NCBI RefSeq assembly: GCF_017498085.1
Contig: NZ_JAGBKM010000001.1
Coordinates: 179,021 to 243,020 of the forward strand
Reading direction: 5' to 3'
Length of the DNA stretch: 64,000 nt
Source of the DNA: Psychrobacter coccoides
GTDB taxonomy: Bacteria > Pseudomonadota > Gammaproteobacteria > Pseudomonadales > Moraxellaceae
Both the position numbers and the translations under genes were made by a program. Positions 35,503 through 44,979 of the stretch are shown in pieces; position 1 is the first letter of the stretch, and each line of letters starts with the position of its first letter. A model generated the notes under the pieces. That model had not been told where the DNA came from. It was given only the letters and a program-made list of their open reading frames with translations, and did not search any database.

Positions 35503-38049
35503 TTAGTTATGCAGTGCTTTACCTGAGGTTTTATCCACCGTCACTTTCGCAGGTTTTAGCGGTACTGGCATACTGACCAGAGCCTCTTTTAATACTTCAT
35601 CAATCGTTGCGACCGGCTGAATGGTCAGGCCCTCTTTGACATTATCAGGTATGTCCGCTAGGTCACGCTCATTGGACTCTGGTATCAATACATGTTTGAT
35701 ACCACCTCGATGGGCGGCAAGCAGCTTTTCTTTCAGGCCACCGATACGTAGGATTTTACCACGCAAGGTAATCTCACCTGTCATAGCGATGTCAGGACGA
35801 ATAGCGATGCCTGTCAAAGCAGAGACCAAGGCTGTCGTTAGAGCGCCACCAGCAGATGGGCCATCTTTTGGCGTGGCACCTTCTGGCATGTGCACGTGAA
35901 TATCCGTGGTTTTGACCGTCTCGTAGTCGATACCCAAACGGTCACCACGAGCCCGAACCACACTCATCGCCGCTCGAATCGATTCTTTCATCACATCGCC
36001 AAGAGAACCGGTAAAGATAAGCTCACCTTTGCCTTGCATGGCGATCGCTTCGATAGTGAGCAGCTCGCCGCCGACCTGTGTCCAAGCCAGACCAGTCACT
36101 CGACCGATCTCAGGCTCTTTTTCAGCCAGACCAAAGTCATACTGATGTACGCCTAGATAGTCATCGATATTGTTACCATCGACTGTGACCAATTCACGCT
36201 CGGCTTTTTTCGGCGCACGGGCGCCATGTGCTTCTACTGAACCACGAACCACTTTACGACAGATCTTATTGACTTCACGCTCAAGGTTACGCACGCCCGC
36301 TTCACGGGTATAGTTGCGTACGATGCTGTGCAGTGCCGCTTCGACGATCTCAATCTCGCCTTCTTTCAGGCCGTTTTGCTTAATGGCTTTTGGCACCAAG
36401 TATTTTTGGGCGATACTGACCTTTTCTTCCTCGGTATAACCCGGCAGACGAATCACTTCCATACGGTCAAGTAGTGCTGGCGGAATATCCATGCTGTTGG
36501 CTGTACAGATAAACATCACTTGTGATAAGTCCAAGTCCATGTCTAAATAATGGTCATTGAACGTGTCGTTTTGTGACGGATCGAGCACTTCTAGCAAGGC
36601 TGAGGCAGGGTCACCACGGAAGTCTTGCGCCATCTTATCGATTTCATCCAATAAGAACAGTGGGTTTTTGACTTCCACTTTTGCCAGTGACTGTACGATT
36701 TTACCTGGCATGGCGCCGATATACGTACGGCGATGGCCACGAATCTCAGCTTCATCACGGACGCCGCCAAGCGCCATACGCACGTATTTACGGCCAGTGG
36801 CACGGGCGATTGACTCACCGAGTGAGGTTTTACCCACACCTGGAGGGCCGACCAGACATAGAATCGGGCCACGTAGTTTTTTTACTCGTGACTGTACTGC
36901 CAAGTACTCTAAGATACGATCTTTGACATCTTTTAGGCCATAGTGGTCTTCGTCTAATACGTTTTTGGCTTTATCCAAATTGATCGAAACTTTGGTGGTG
37001 GCATTCCACGGCGTATCTAGTATCCACTCAATATAGTTGCGGACGACTGACGACTCGCTCGAGGCAGGCGGCATCATTTTGAGTTTTTTCAGCTCTTGTT
37101 CCGCTTTTTTGCGCACATCATCGGGCAGGTCAGCATCTTCTAAACGCTGCTCAAGCTCGCCGACATCATCTTCACCATCAAACGCACCGTCACTCATATC
37201 AGACAGCTCATTTTTAATGGCTTTTAGCTTCTCATTTAAGAAGTATTCGCGCTGATTGTCTTCCATTTGCTGACGTACCGCATCTTGGATATCTTGCTCG
37301 ATGTTTTGTTCAGCACTTTGTTTGACCAGATATTCAGTCAAAGTATTGATGTGCGTCTTAATGTCATCTTTTTCCAAAAACGACTGTTTGACCTCAAGAT
37401 CCATCGATACTCGGGTAGAGATAAAGTACATCAGCTCGAGCAAATCATCGATACGCTTGGCCACACGAGTCAGCTCACGAGCGTTACGCAAACGAGCATC
37501 AGCATAGCTTTCAAACAAAGTGGTCAAGGCTTGAATGGTGTTTTTTTGCTGGCTTTCATCCATACTGACATCGAGATCAGCACGTTCGAAGCTCGCCATT
37601 AGCAGCTCATCATGTGTCTCTAGGGTGTCGACACGAGCACGATACTGGCCTTCGATCAGTACTTTGATGCAGTTTTCATCACTGTCATGTGGCATGGTAC
37701 TGACGATGCGGCACACGGTACCGTACTGATACAAGTTGTCGTGATCAATATCTTCAGTCAGTGAGTCTTTTTGTGCCACGACCAGTACTTTATTGCCGTA
37801 CTCGCTTTGTGCCAGCTCAACCGCTTTTACTGAAGGGGCGCGACCGACAAACAGGGCAATCTGCATATGTGGATACACCACGACGTCTCGCAGGGCCAGT
37901 AGTGGCAGATAGTTTTCTGACGCACTGTCCTTGGTATTGTCTGACGATGTTTCCTGCTCAGTCTCAGATGACGTCTCTAGCTCATCATCAGTGACGGCAG
38001 TTGATACATCAATGTCGATGTTGTCTTTATCGATTTTATGTTCACTCAT
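35503..38049 (-). CDS. lon: ATP-dependent protease Lon
   Basis: 848 residues. N-terminal LON substrate domain (ALRDVVVYPHMQIALFVGR near residue 51), AAA+ module with Walker A GPPGVGKTSLGES and Walker B LFLLDEIDKM, and the C-terminal Ser-Lys protease domain with the catalytic Ser in PKDGPSAGGALTTALVSAL. It degrades misfolded and regulatory proteins in the cytoplasm. An acidic N-terminal extension of ~40 residues is longer than in E. coli. GAGGAA precedes the ATG and a heat-shock-like promoter lies about 60 bp upstream (38104-38134). Confidence 0.97.
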   Translation of the reverse strand: MSEHKIDKDNIDIDVSTAVTDDELETSSETEQETSSDNTKDSASENYLPLLALRDVVVYPHMQIALFVGRAPSVKAVELAQSEYGNKVLVVAQKDSLTEDIDHDNLYQYGTVCRIVSTMPHDSDENCIKVLIEGQYRARVDTLETHDELLMASFERADLDVSMDESQQKNTIQALTTLFESYADARLRNARELTRVAKRIDDLLELMYFISTRVSMDLEVKQSFLEKDDIKTHINTLTEYLVKQSAEQNIEQDIQDAVRQQMEDNQREYFLNEKLKAIKNELSDMSDGAFDGEDDVGELEQRLEDADLPDDVRKKAEQELKKLKMMPPASSESSVVRNYIEWILDTPWNATTKVSINLDKAKNVLDEDHYGLKDVKDRILEYLAVQSRVKKLRGPILCLVGPPGVGKTSLGESIARATGRKYVRMALGGVRDEAEIRGHRRTYIGAMPGKIVQSLAKVEVKNPLFLLDEIDKMAQDFRGDPASALLEVLDPSQNDTFNDHYLDMDLDLSQVMFICTANSMDIPPALLDRMEVIRLPGYTEEEKVSIAQKYLVPKAIKQNGLKEGEIEIVEAALHSIVRNYTREAGVRNLEREVNKICRKVVRGSVEAHGARAPKKAERELVTVDGNNIDDYLGVHQYDFGLAEKEPEIGRVTGLAWTQVGGELLTIEAIAMQGKGELIFTGSLGDVMKESIRAAMSVVRARGDRLGIDYETVKTTDIHVHMPEGATPKDGPSAGGALTTALVSALTGIAIRPDIAMTGEITLRGKILRIGGLKEKLLAAHRGGIKHVLIPESNERDLADIPDNVKEGLTIQPVATIDEVLKEALVSMPVPLKPAKVTVDKTSGKALHN

Positions 38050-38365
38050 ATATTTTTTCCTCGTTCACCAGACTTGTTCAGTCAAGTTAGTGGTTTATGA
38101 TAGATAAATGGAGCCCTTGGCAAAAAATGCAAGGCTAAAGCAACAATACAAAGCAGATAGTCAGAAATTAAGGCGGCATACATTTGATATCTGCTTGGTT
38201 TTGGACATAGGTTTTATCACCAAAATCAGGTAAACTGACGCCCGTCTTAATGGCCAGTCTTACCTTTGATAAGCGTATCAGGTCAAAAAGTGTCGGTTAC
38301 AAGATACTAAGATGATAGCAGTAGATTACATATGGGCGAGATAATACAGAGTAAGGGGCATAAGT
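38050..38365. other. Divergent promoter region of lon and the antiporter gene
   Basis: About 316 bp. It contains the heat-shock-like promoter facing lon. On the other side I see only an AAGGGGC ribosome site near 38353. No ORF. Confidence 0.5.
38104..38134 (-). promoter_or_regulatory. Sigma-32-like promoter of lon
   Basis: On the minus strand CCTTGCA (-35 type) is followed after about 14 bp by CTCCATTTAT (-10 type, consensus CCCCAT). Spacing and position ~55-85 bp before the lon ATG fit a heat-shock promoter. Confidence 0.5.
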
Positions 38366-39727
38366 ATGGCAATTAATGCGGTACTACTGGCGGTCATCAT
38401 CATGCTAGGGCTGTCGTTGGCACGAGTGCATGTGGTGCTCAGCTTATTAATCGGTGCGCTGGCGGGCGGGTTAATCGCTGGTTTAGGCATTACGGCGACT
38501 TTAGAAGCCTTTCAAGAAGGCATTCAAAACGGGGCGGGCATTGCGCTGTCTTATGCGCTACTCGGTGCCTTTGCGGTAGCGATTGCGCATTCAGGGTTGC
38601 CGCAGTCGTTGGCAGGGGCAGTGATCAAACGTATCGATGCTGGCGGCACGAGTGGTATGATTAAGTACATGCTGTTTGCAGGGCTTGTGGTGATGAGCTG
38701 CTTTAGCCAAAACTTAATTCCGATTCACATTGCTTTTATTCCGCTATTGGTGCCGCCATTACTCTTAGCGTTTAACCGTATGCAGATTGATAGACGCCTT
38801 GTCGCTTGCTTGATTACCTTTGGTCTCGTCACTACCTATATGTTTATCCCATATGGCTTTGGTGATATCTACCTCAATCAAATCATGCTTAAAAACGTTG
38901 GCGAGGCCGGTATTGATGTCAGTGATATCTCTGTCGTCAAAGCCATGGCCATTCCAGCGTTAGGTATGTTCATCGGCTTGTTGACAGCCATCTTTATCAG
39001 TTATCGTAAGCCGCGTCAGTACCAGCAGTTGACCATCAATAAAGAAGAGCGTGATGCGGTCATTGAAGCTGACGACTTAAGCAAAAAGGCAGCGGGTGCG
39101 CAAACGCAAAGCAAGATGAAGACGCTGGTGGCAGTGGCAGCTATTATTACCGCCTTTTTGGTCCAGCTGTATACGGATTCGCTATTACTTGGCTCTATGT
39201 TTGGTTTTGCCGTATTTATGGCGACAGGGGTGGTCAAATGGCGTGATGCCGACACGGTATTTAATGACGGTATCAAGCTGATGGCGATGATTGGCTTTAT
39301 TATGATTACCGCACAGGGTTTTGCTGAAGTGATGAAAGCCACAGGGGAGATTGCACCGCTTATCGATGGCGCGACCAATCTATTTGCTGGCAATAAAGTC
39401 ATCGCCGCTTTAGTGATGTTGGGGATAGGTCTGATTGTGACCATGGGTATTGGCTCGTCATTCTCAACCATTCCTATTGTCGCAGCGATTTACGTGCCGC
39501 TATGTATGTCGTTAGGGTTCTCACCACTGGCTACGGTGGCTATTATCGGTACGGCAGGGGCGCTGGGTGATGCTGGCTCGCCGGCGTCCGATTCGACCTT
39601 GGGACCGACTTCGGGTCTCAACGTGGATGGGCAGCATGACCATATCAGAGATAGCGTGGTACCGACCTTTATTCATTATAATATTCCGCTACTGGCCTTT
39701 GGTTGGATTGCCGCGATGGTGCTTTAA
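38366..39727 (+). CDS. Na+/H+ antiporter family protein (NhaC-like)
   Basis: 453 residues, about eleven membrane segments. It begins with the short hydrophobic Na_H_antiport_2-type segment (INAVLLAVIIMLGLSLARVHVVLSLLIGALAGG) and has a core with SCFSQNLIPIHIAFIPLLVPPLL and, near the C-terminus, GSSFSTIPIVAAIYVPL and GDAGSPASDSTLGPTSGLN, conserved in the NhaC/ion-transporter superfamily. A cytoplasmic loop of ~45 residues splits it in the middle. It probably exchanges sodium for protons or a carboxylate. Monocistronic. Confidence 0.82.
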   Translation: MAINAVLLAVIIMLGLSLARVHVVLSLLIGALAGGLIAGLGITATLEAFQEGIQNGAGIALSYALLGAFAVAIAHSGLPQSLAGAVIKRIDAGGTSGMIKYMLFAGLVVMSCFSQNLIPIHIAFIPLLVPPLLLAFNRMQIDRRLVACLITFGLVTTYMFIPYGFGDIYLNQIMLKNVGEAGIDVSDISVVKAMAIPALGMFIGLLTAIFISYRKPRQYQQLTINKEERDAVIEADDLSKKAAGAQTQSKMKTLVAVAAIITAFLVQLYTDSLLLGSMFGFAVFMATGVVKWRDADTVFNDGIKLMAMIGFIMITAQGFAEVMKATGEIAPLIDGATNLFAGNKVIAALVMLGIGLIVTMGIGSSFSTIPIVAAIYVPLCMSLGFSPLATVAIIGTAGALGDAGSPASDSTLGPTSGLNVDGQHDHIRDSVVPTFIHYNIPLLAFGWIAAMVL

Positions 39728-40038
39728 TGGGTCTTATAGTCGATACACTCTAAAAATGTCATAGCGCTACTGGGGTGAATTTTGCGCAGCCTCTGGGAAC
39801 GCAGCACGCAAGTAAAATTTATACCAGTAGCGCATTTAAATCCATAACAGTTTTACATTCAGCTGACTATATAGACTTTTAGAGAGGTAAAAAAGGCGAG
39901 TGATTTTATAGTCATTCGCCTTTTTGGTTTGATTGTTAGATGTTTTTGGTTCAAAGACTATAACTTTGTTATTTACAGGCTTAGCCTCAATTGATAGCTG
40001 CGCTGAGCACACCCTAAAAACTGTTCAATATTTTTTAT
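39728..40038. other. Convergent intergenic region with a repeat
   Basis: Holds family 1 repeat copy D. The remainder has a short AT-rich patch and a GAGCACACCC motif near 40005 that reappears near 62870; no gene seen. Confidence 0.45.
39735..39873. repeat. Family 1 palindromic repeat, copy D (reverse)
   Basis: About 139 bp, the reverse complement of copy C with only a few mismatches. Ends TATAGTCGATACACTC and GCTGACTATATAG. Lies just after the antiporter stop codon, where it could act as a 3' hairpin. Confidence 0.85.
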
Positions 40039-40305
40039 TTACCTATCATCTTCCTCATCAAAATCTTCAATCTCACCGCTTAAACTATTCAAAAACTCAT
40101 CACTCTGCGCCAATAACTCATTTAAACGCGCCTCATTAATAACGCTTGATAACTCATCAGCGCTAAAGGCTTGTTCCTGACTATAGTAACGAGTTTCTCT
40201 AGTGTCATCATCTCCTAGCGCACGCAAATGCTGTGCAACATTATCTGCACTAGAATGAGCAGCGCTAGATTGTTTTTTATCAGACTGTTTATCATTATTG
40301 CTCAT
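40039..40305 (-). CDS. Small acidic hypothetical protein, coupled to cyclo-ligase gene
   Basis: 88 residues from the ATG at 40305, which overlaps the stop of the upstream cyclo-ligase gene as ATGA; AAGGTGG lies before it. The protein is polar and acidic, ending with EEDDR and a string of Asp/Glu, with Ser/Gln-rich N-terminus, and probably unstructured or helical (LNELLAQSDEFLNSLSGEIED). No known family seen. Translational coupling suggests a real gene, co-expressed with the cyclo-ligase. Confidence 0.65.
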   Translation of the reverse strand: MSNNDKQSDKKQSSAAHSSADNVAQHLRALGDDDTRETRYYSQEQAFSADELSSVINEARLNELLAQSDEFLNSLSGEIEDFDEEDDR

Positions 40306-40937
40306 CAAAACCACCTTATACCGCTTGGGGTAATCAAACCATCTAAAGGTACATCCCACGGTTGCCGCTTGAGCTGCTCAACCACTTGAAAGTCATAACA
40401 CCAGCCGATTTTCAGCGGTTTCTTTACCCCCGACTGGTAGTCTTTACCAAGAGTCGTATCATAAAAACCACCACCCATGCCCATACGATTGCCTTGCTTA
40501 TCGACCGCTACCAAGGGACAAATAATGACGTCCAACTCTGATGCCCAAAACAACTTGCGATTGTGGCTTTGTTTCATGCCTAAGGGGTGAACTTGGGTCG
40601 GTACATTGATTAATTTGTCATGATAGATGGGTATGAAGCGCAGACGCTTATCATCATCTCCCTTATCATCACGCCCGAGCGAACCCACGACGGGCAAATA
40701 AGCCTGATAGCCTAAACGCAAACACCAATCGAGCAAGGGCTGCGTGGGCAGCTCGCCAAACCCATCATAATATAAGCCGATACGAGCGTTCGGTGGTAGG
40801 CGCTGCTGTAGCTTAATTAAGTGCAAGCTTGCGGCCCGACCACACGCTCTACGCTCACTGGCTACAAGCTGTCGACGCTGGCGAGTAAACTGACGTCTGG
40901 GTGGATTAACAGGAGACATTGTTTGAGTATTTAGCAT
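40305..40937 (-). CDS. 5-formyltetrahydrofolate cyclo-ligase
   Basis: 210 residues of the YgfA/FAU1 family, which converts 5-formyl-THF to methenyl-THF with ATP. The N-terminus is a basic stretch with RRQLVASERRAC, followed by IGLYYDGFGELPTQPLLDW, and the late signature RMGMGGGFYDTTLG is the characteristic GMGxGxYD motif. The 6S RNA gene and zapA, its usual neighbours in enterobacteria, are not here. Divergent from fumC. Confidence 0.9.
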   Translation of the reverse strand: MLNTQTMSPVNPPRRQFTRQRRQLVASERRACGRAASLHLIKLQQRLPPNARIGLYYDGFGELPTQPLLDWCLRLGYQAYLPVVGSLGRDDKGDDDKRLRFIPIYHDKLINVPTQVHPLGMKQSHNRKLFWASELDVIICPLVAVDKQGNRMGMGGGFYDTTLGKDYQSGVKKPLKIGWCYDFQVVEQLKRQPWDVPLDGLITPSGIRWF

Positions 40938-41068
40938 TTGTTTCTCTCGCAGACGTGGAGAAATTTTTGATAAGTCATGCTATCATAATGACGCTTTACA
41001 TCCTACTCTCCTTTATGTGCAGCAGGCGTTGCACTTTCTATGGATAAATAAAACCAAAGAGGACCGTT

Positions 41069-42469
41069 ATGTCACAGAATCAGGCAACTCGTACCGAAAA
41101 AGACACTATGGGCAACGTAGAAGTCCCAGCGGATGCGTACTGGGGCGCACAAACTCAGCGTAGCCGTGAGAACTTTAAAATTGGTGGCGAGACCTTGCCA
41201 CGTCCGATGATTGAAGCGATGGCACTGGTCAAAAAAGCTGCCGCCATCACTAATGCCAGCCTTGATCGCATCGAAGAAGACAAGCGCGACTTGATCGTAA
41301 AAGCCGCTGATGAAGTGATTAACGGTGGTCTTACTGATCAGTTTCCACTCGTCGTCTGGCAGACCGGTTCTGGTACCCAGTCAAACATGAACATGAACGA
41401 AGTACTGGCCAACCGTGCCAATGAAATCGCAGGCTCTGAGCGTGGTAGCTATGCACCAGTACACCCAAACGACCATGTCAACCATGCACAGTCGACCAAC
41501 GACAGTTTCCCAACCGCTATTCGTGTTGCCGCGGCTCGTCAGATCAACAGCCTGCTTATCCCAGCAGTAAAAGCGCTACGTGACACACTAGACGCTAAGG
41601 CCAAAGAGTTCGATAGTATCGTCAAAATCGGCCGTACCCATCTACAAGACGCCACGCCCTTGACCCTAGGCCAAGAGTTTAGCGGCTATGTCAGCCAACT
41701 TGACCATGCGCTGACCCGTATTGATAATGCGCTACAAGGACTGTATGAGCTACCACTAGGCGGTACTGCAGTCGGTACTGGTCTTAACTCGCACCCAGAT
41801 TATGCCGTAAAAGCCGCTGAGCAATTGGCTGAGCTAACAGGCTTGCCATTTGTGACCTCTCCAAACAAATTTGAAGCCCTAGCTGCTCGTGACGCCGAAG
41901 TCTTTGCCTCTGGTGCATTAAAGACGCTCGCCGCTAGCCTAAACAAAATCGCCAATGATATTCGCTGGCTGGCGTCAGGTCCTCGCTGTGGCCTCGGTGA
42001 GCTGACGATTCCAGAGAATGAGCCAGGCTCATCTATCATGCCAGGCAAAGTCAACCCCACGCAGTCAGAAGCCATGACCATGGCAGTAGCGCAAGTGATG
42101 GGCAATGACGCTGCAATCGGTTTTGCCGGTTCTGCAGGTAACTTTGAGCTCAACGTTTATAAGCCAGTCATCGCTTATAACCTACTGCAATCGATCAAAC
42201 TGCTTGGCGATTCGTGCAACAGCTTTAATGACAACTGTGCGGTGGGTATTGAACCAGTTAAAGAGAAAATCGACGACTTCTTGCACAACTCGCTGATGCT
42301 AGTGACCGCACTTAACCGTCATGTGGGTTATGAAAATGCCGCCAAGATTGCTAAGACCGCTTATAAAGAAGACAAAACCCTGAAGCAAGTGGCAGTAGAG
42401 CTGGATCTGATGACCGAAGCTCAGTTTGATGAGTGGGTGACACCAGAAGATATGGTACATCCTAAGTAA
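41069..42469 (+). CDS. fumC: Fumarate hydratase, class II
   Basis: 466 residues, normal length. It interconverts fumarate and malate in the TCA cycle. The substrate-binding segments are [19 protein letters not shown], the [19 protein letters not shown] segment (His/Asn), [17 protein letters not shown], and the superfamily signature [19 protein letters not shown] precedes the ATG. FumC of other species is iron-free and stable to oxidants. Terminator at 42495-42534. Paralogue aspartase was considered; the N-terminal signatures favour fumarase. Confidence 0.95.
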   Translation: MSQNQATRTEKDTMGNVEVPADAYWGAQTQRSRENFKIGGETLPRPMIEAMALVKKAAAITNASLDRIEEDKRDLIVKAADEVINGGLTDQFPLVVWQTGSGTQSNMNMNEVLANRANEIAGSERGSYAPVHPNDHVNHAQSTNDSFPTAIRVAAARQINSLLIPAVKALRDTLDAKAKEFDSIVKIGRTHLQDATPLTLGQEFSGYVSQLDHALTRIDNALQGLYELPLGGTAVGTGLNSHPDYAVKAAEQLAELTGLPFVTSPNKFEALAARDAEVFASGALKTLAASLNKIANDIRWLASGPRCGLGELTIPENEPGSSIMPGKVNPTQSEAMTMAVAQVMGNDAAIGFAGSAGNFELNVYKPVIAYNLLQSIKLLGDSCNSFNDNCAVGIEPVKEKIDDFLHNSLMLVTALNRHVGYENAAKIAKTAYKEDKTLKQVAVELDLMTEAQFDEWVTPEDMVHPK

Positions 42470-42807
42470 GTCATCTAATACTTTCTTAGAATAGTAAAAA
42501 GACCTTGTCACATATCGTGGCAAGGTCTTTTTTTGTCTATTGATTGAACCACATACATCGCGCGAAACAATGTCTTACGCTCAGACAACAAGCCAACTAA
42601 TATTTATAACAGCACCAACAAAAATTTTGGTTAAAATAGTCGCATAGGTAAGCGCTGATGAATAACAATTCTTAAATAACAGCCCTAAATAATAACAAAG
42701 ACAATAAGAGCGAGCAATTAGCACAACTATAAATAGCTCGCCGATACAGTCCGTGTTTATATTTTGCTTATCTATAACCCTTCTAATCATTTAATTGAGG
42801 TCGTATT
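42470..42807. other. Intergenic region after fumC
   Basis: It contains the fumC terminator; the remaining ~270 bp are AT-rich (GC well below neighbours). An open frame on the minus strand (42581-42790) lacks a ribosome site and looks fortuitous. Confidence 0.45.
42495..42534 (+). terminator. Rho-independent terminator of fumC
   Basis: AAAAAGACCTTG and CAAGGTCTTTTTTT hairpin with a T-run. Confidence 0.9.
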
Positions 42808-43239
42808 ATGAATAAATTAACTGCTGCACTTTCATCTGTTGGTATTTTGATGGCTGCACTTGGTTCTGGTTCAGCGCTCGCTTATTCAGATCAAGTGATG
42901 GAACCGAGCGAGAGCTATGACACCGCCATCAAGCATAGACAAGTGAATTATACCTGCCAAAACAATAATAAAATCAGCGTCACTTATGGCTTTAATAAAC
43001 AGTATTTACCGACCTTTGCAGAAGCCAATTTAAATGGCAAAAAGAGATTTTTACCCATTAATCTAGCACGTACTGATAATATCTCAACGGTATTTGGGGA
43101 TGAAGAAAACTTTAGTATTATGACAGGGCCATTGCGTTTGAATAATTATCATAAGTCCTCGGCTAATATCCAAAACGCCAACAGTGAGATTCTTTATAAG
43201 GGCTGTAACGTCGCCTCTATCGTCAAGCTCAAAGGCTAG
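42808..43239 (+). CDS. Periplasmic ACP/MliC-like protein
   Basis: 143 residues with a signal peptide (cleavage after GSALA, near residue 25). The mature part has VNYTCQNNNKISVTYGFN near residue 50 and EANLNGKKRFLPIN, then a second Cys late (YKGCNV). This layout resembles the ACP/MliC-like fold of c-type lysozyme inhibitors and the neisserial adhesin complex protein, suggested by strand pattern and the two Cys. Assignment is tentative. GAGGT precedes the ATG. A terminator follows at 43273-43315. Confidence 0.65.
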   Translation: MNKLTAALSSVGILMAALGSGSALAYSDQVMEPSESYDTAIKHRQVNYTCQNNNKISVTYGFNKQYLPTFAEANLNGKKRFLPINLARTDNISTVFGDEENFSIMTGPLRLNNYHKSSANIQNANSEILYKGCNVASIVKLKG

Positions 43240-43272
43240 TTTTTGGTGAGTTGATTCAGCTAATAATTTAAA

Positions 43273-43315
43273 TGACCTTGTTGCTCTTAGATAGAGTGGC
43301 AAGGTTTTTTTTGTT
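43273..43315 (+). terminator. Terminator after ACP/MliC-like gene
   Basis: ACCTTGTTGCTCT pairs imperfectly with AGAGTGGCAAGGT, followed by eight T. Confidence 0.8.
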
Positions 43316-43398
43316 TTAAATTTTGGAGCTATTCCTGCTTTGCACTGGGCGCACCTTACATTCATTGACTGCACTCCTTTAGCCTATAATAGTTCCGC

Positions 43399-43433
43399 AA
43401 AAAAAAGGGCACATGAATCAATCATGTGCCCTT
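43399..43433 (-). terminator. Terminator of the small heat-shock gene
   Basis: On the minus strand AGGGCACATG and CATGTGCCCT form a hairpin followed by a T-run (eight T). Confidence 0.88.
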
Positions 43434-43470
43434 ATAGTTTCATTCAATTTTTATCAAAGCTTCTTTATTT

Positions 43471-43899
43471 TTATTTAATTTCAAGCTTCTTACGATCTGA
43501 GCCCGTCTCTTTTGGCAATACCAACTTGAGTACGCCATTTTCATATGATGCTTCTGCGTCATCGACCTTTATCTTATCTGGCAACTGGAAGCTACGTGAC
43601 ACTGAGCCAAAGTAACGTTCACTGCGTAGTACCTTATTGCCTTCTTTTTGTTCGTCTTTTTGCTGAATTTCTGCGCTAATAGAGACGACATCTCCAGTAA
43701 TGGACAGATCAATATCTTCTTTGGCGACGCCAGGAATCTCAGCATTGACGTAAAACTTATTGTCCTTTTCATTGACATCAATCTTGATCTGATGAGCGCT
43801 AGGCAAGCCATCACCATGGAGTGGGCGCATCAAAAAGCTGGGTGCCATTTCATCAAAGAAGTTGTCAAAGATAGAGTTGCGTGTTACTAACTTACTCAT
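43471..43899 (-). CDS. Small heat-shock protein (Hsp20 family)
   Basis: 142 residues with the alpha-crystallin domain from about residue 35: IKIDVNEKDNKFYVNAEIPGVAKEDIDLSI, then a late ASYENGVLKLVLPKE and a C-terminal IEIK-type tail. It begins with FDNFFDEMAPSF, an oligomerisation N-terminus. It holds unfolding proteins in the cytoplasm. AAGGAGAC precedes the ATG, and a heat-shock-like promoter lies at 43946-43977. Monocistronic. Confidence 0.93.
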   Translation of the reverse strand: MSKLVTRNSIFDNFFDEMAPSFLMRPLHGDGLPSAHQIKIDVNEKDNKFYVNAEIPGVAKEDIDLSITGDVVSISAEIQQKDEQKEGNKVLRSERYFGSVSRSFQLPDKIKVDDAEASYENGVLKLVLPKETGSDRKKLEIK

Positions 43900-43945
43900 A
43901 ACAGTCTCCTTATATTTGCTTGTTTACTGTGTATCTTACCTACTA

Positions 43946-43977
43946 TATATATGAAGACTGGCTACTAAATTTCAAGG
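43946..43977 (-). promoter_or_regulatory. Sigma-32-like promoter of the hsp20 gene
   Basis: On the minus strand CCTTGAAA (-35), about 13 bp, then CTTCATATAT (-10). It lies ~50-80 bp upstream of the hsp20 ATG and overlaps the last codons of the neighbouring exporter gene. Confidence 0.6.
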
Positions 43978-44816
43978 GCTTTTCTCTTACTGTAGATATT
44001 TACTCCATTACCAGCAACGATCAGCAGCATGCCAAGTACCAAAGCCACGCTAAAGTGTTCAGAGTATAAGAGTACACCAATGAGTGAGATAAGCGGTAAT
44101 CTAAACATATCCATGGTCACCACGAATGTCACCTCTGCATATTGCATGGCTTTGGTCATGCAGTAATGCGCTGACAGGGCGGTCAAACCCACGATGACCA
44201 GCCACAGCCACTCTATGCCTACTGGCGTGGTCCACCCTTCTATAAATAAAAGTAATCCCAAAGGCGCTTGTATCAGACACATCATAAAAATAATGCTTAG
44301 AGGGTGCTGAGTATTGGACAGTGACTTTGTCGCCACATGGGAGAGGGCATAACAAATGGCAGCACTCAAAACGATGAGCGACCCATAGTGGGCGACCTCC
44401 AAACTGGGCTGTACGATGACTATGACGCCTAAAATGCCTAACAATACCGCAATAATTTTTTTCAGGGTTATTGATTCTTTTAAGAAAAGAGAGGAGATGA
44501 GGATGGTCCAAAAAGGGACGGTAAATTCAATCGCAAATACGGTTGCCAAAGGCAGCAGCCCTATACCCAAGAACCAGCCGTATTGTCCTGCGAAATGAAA
44601 TAAGTTTCTGACGACGTGTAAGCTCATGCGCTTGGGAAATAAAAGGCCACGTCTTTTAGATAAAAGTAAGATTGGCAATAATACCAACAGGCCTACGATA
44701 CTGCGGAAAAATAAAATCTGAAACACACTGATTTGGCCATTCAGCTCACGTGCCCCCACTGCCATCAAACAAAATGAAGTCAGTGCCCCAATCATCCAAA
44801 AGGTAGAACGTATCAT
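43965..44816 (-). CDS. DMT-family transporter (EamA)
   Basis: 283 residues, ten predicted membrane segments, two EamA repeats. IALFFFRSIVGLLVLLP-like segment (FQILFFRSIVGLLVLLPI), then FTVPFWTILISSLFLKESITLKKIIAVLLG, the usual repeat-1 ending with an ESIT/KK element, and a second repeat to YSEHFSVALVLGMLLIVAGN. Substrate unknown. Its 3' end overlaps the promoter of the downstream hsp20 gene. Confidence 0.85.
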   Translation of the reverse strand: MIRSTFWMIGALTSFCLMAVGARELNGQISVFQILFFRSIVGLLVLLPILLLSKRRGLLFPKRMSLHVVRNLFHFAGQYGWFLGIGLLPLATVFAIEFTVPFWTILISSLFLKESITLKKIIAVLLGILGVIVIVQPSLEVAHYGSLIVLSAAICYALSHVATKSLSNTQHPLSIIFMMCLIQAPLGLLLFIEGWTTPVGIEWLWLVIVGLTALSAHYCMTKAMQYAEVTFVVTMDMFRLPLISLIGVLLYSEHFSVALVLGMLLIVAGNGVNIYSKRKALEI

Positions 44817-44914
44817 AATAAGAGCAGTCCTTTATCCTTTATATACCCTAATAAATCTTATGTTTGTGTTCAAAAGACCCTAGGGCTTTATAGCAAAAAA
44901 CGCATGAACAAAAA

Positions 44915-44945
44915 CAAAAAACTGGACAAAAAGCCCAGTCTTTCT
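44915..44945 (-). terminator. Terminator of the MipA-like gene
   Basis: On the minus strand ACTGGG and CCAGT pair around CTTTTTGT, followed by a T-rich stretch. Confidence 0.65.
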
Positions 44946-44979
44946 ATATTGCAGACTAAAAAACGCAGTTTGAAAAAAT

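Noticed and set aside
39990..40020. GAGCACACCCTAA motif, also near 62870, as ends of a fourth mobile family
   Set aside because: Only a 13-bp match was found between the two places and no paired end; too little to call.
40937..41068. Position where 6S RNA lies upstream of ygfA in enterobacteria
   Set aside because: Only 131 bp to fumC and no 6S-like long hairpin seen.
42581..42790. 69-codon hydrophobic frame on the minus strand
   Set aside because: No ribosome site, AT-rich intergenic DNA, no recognisable product.
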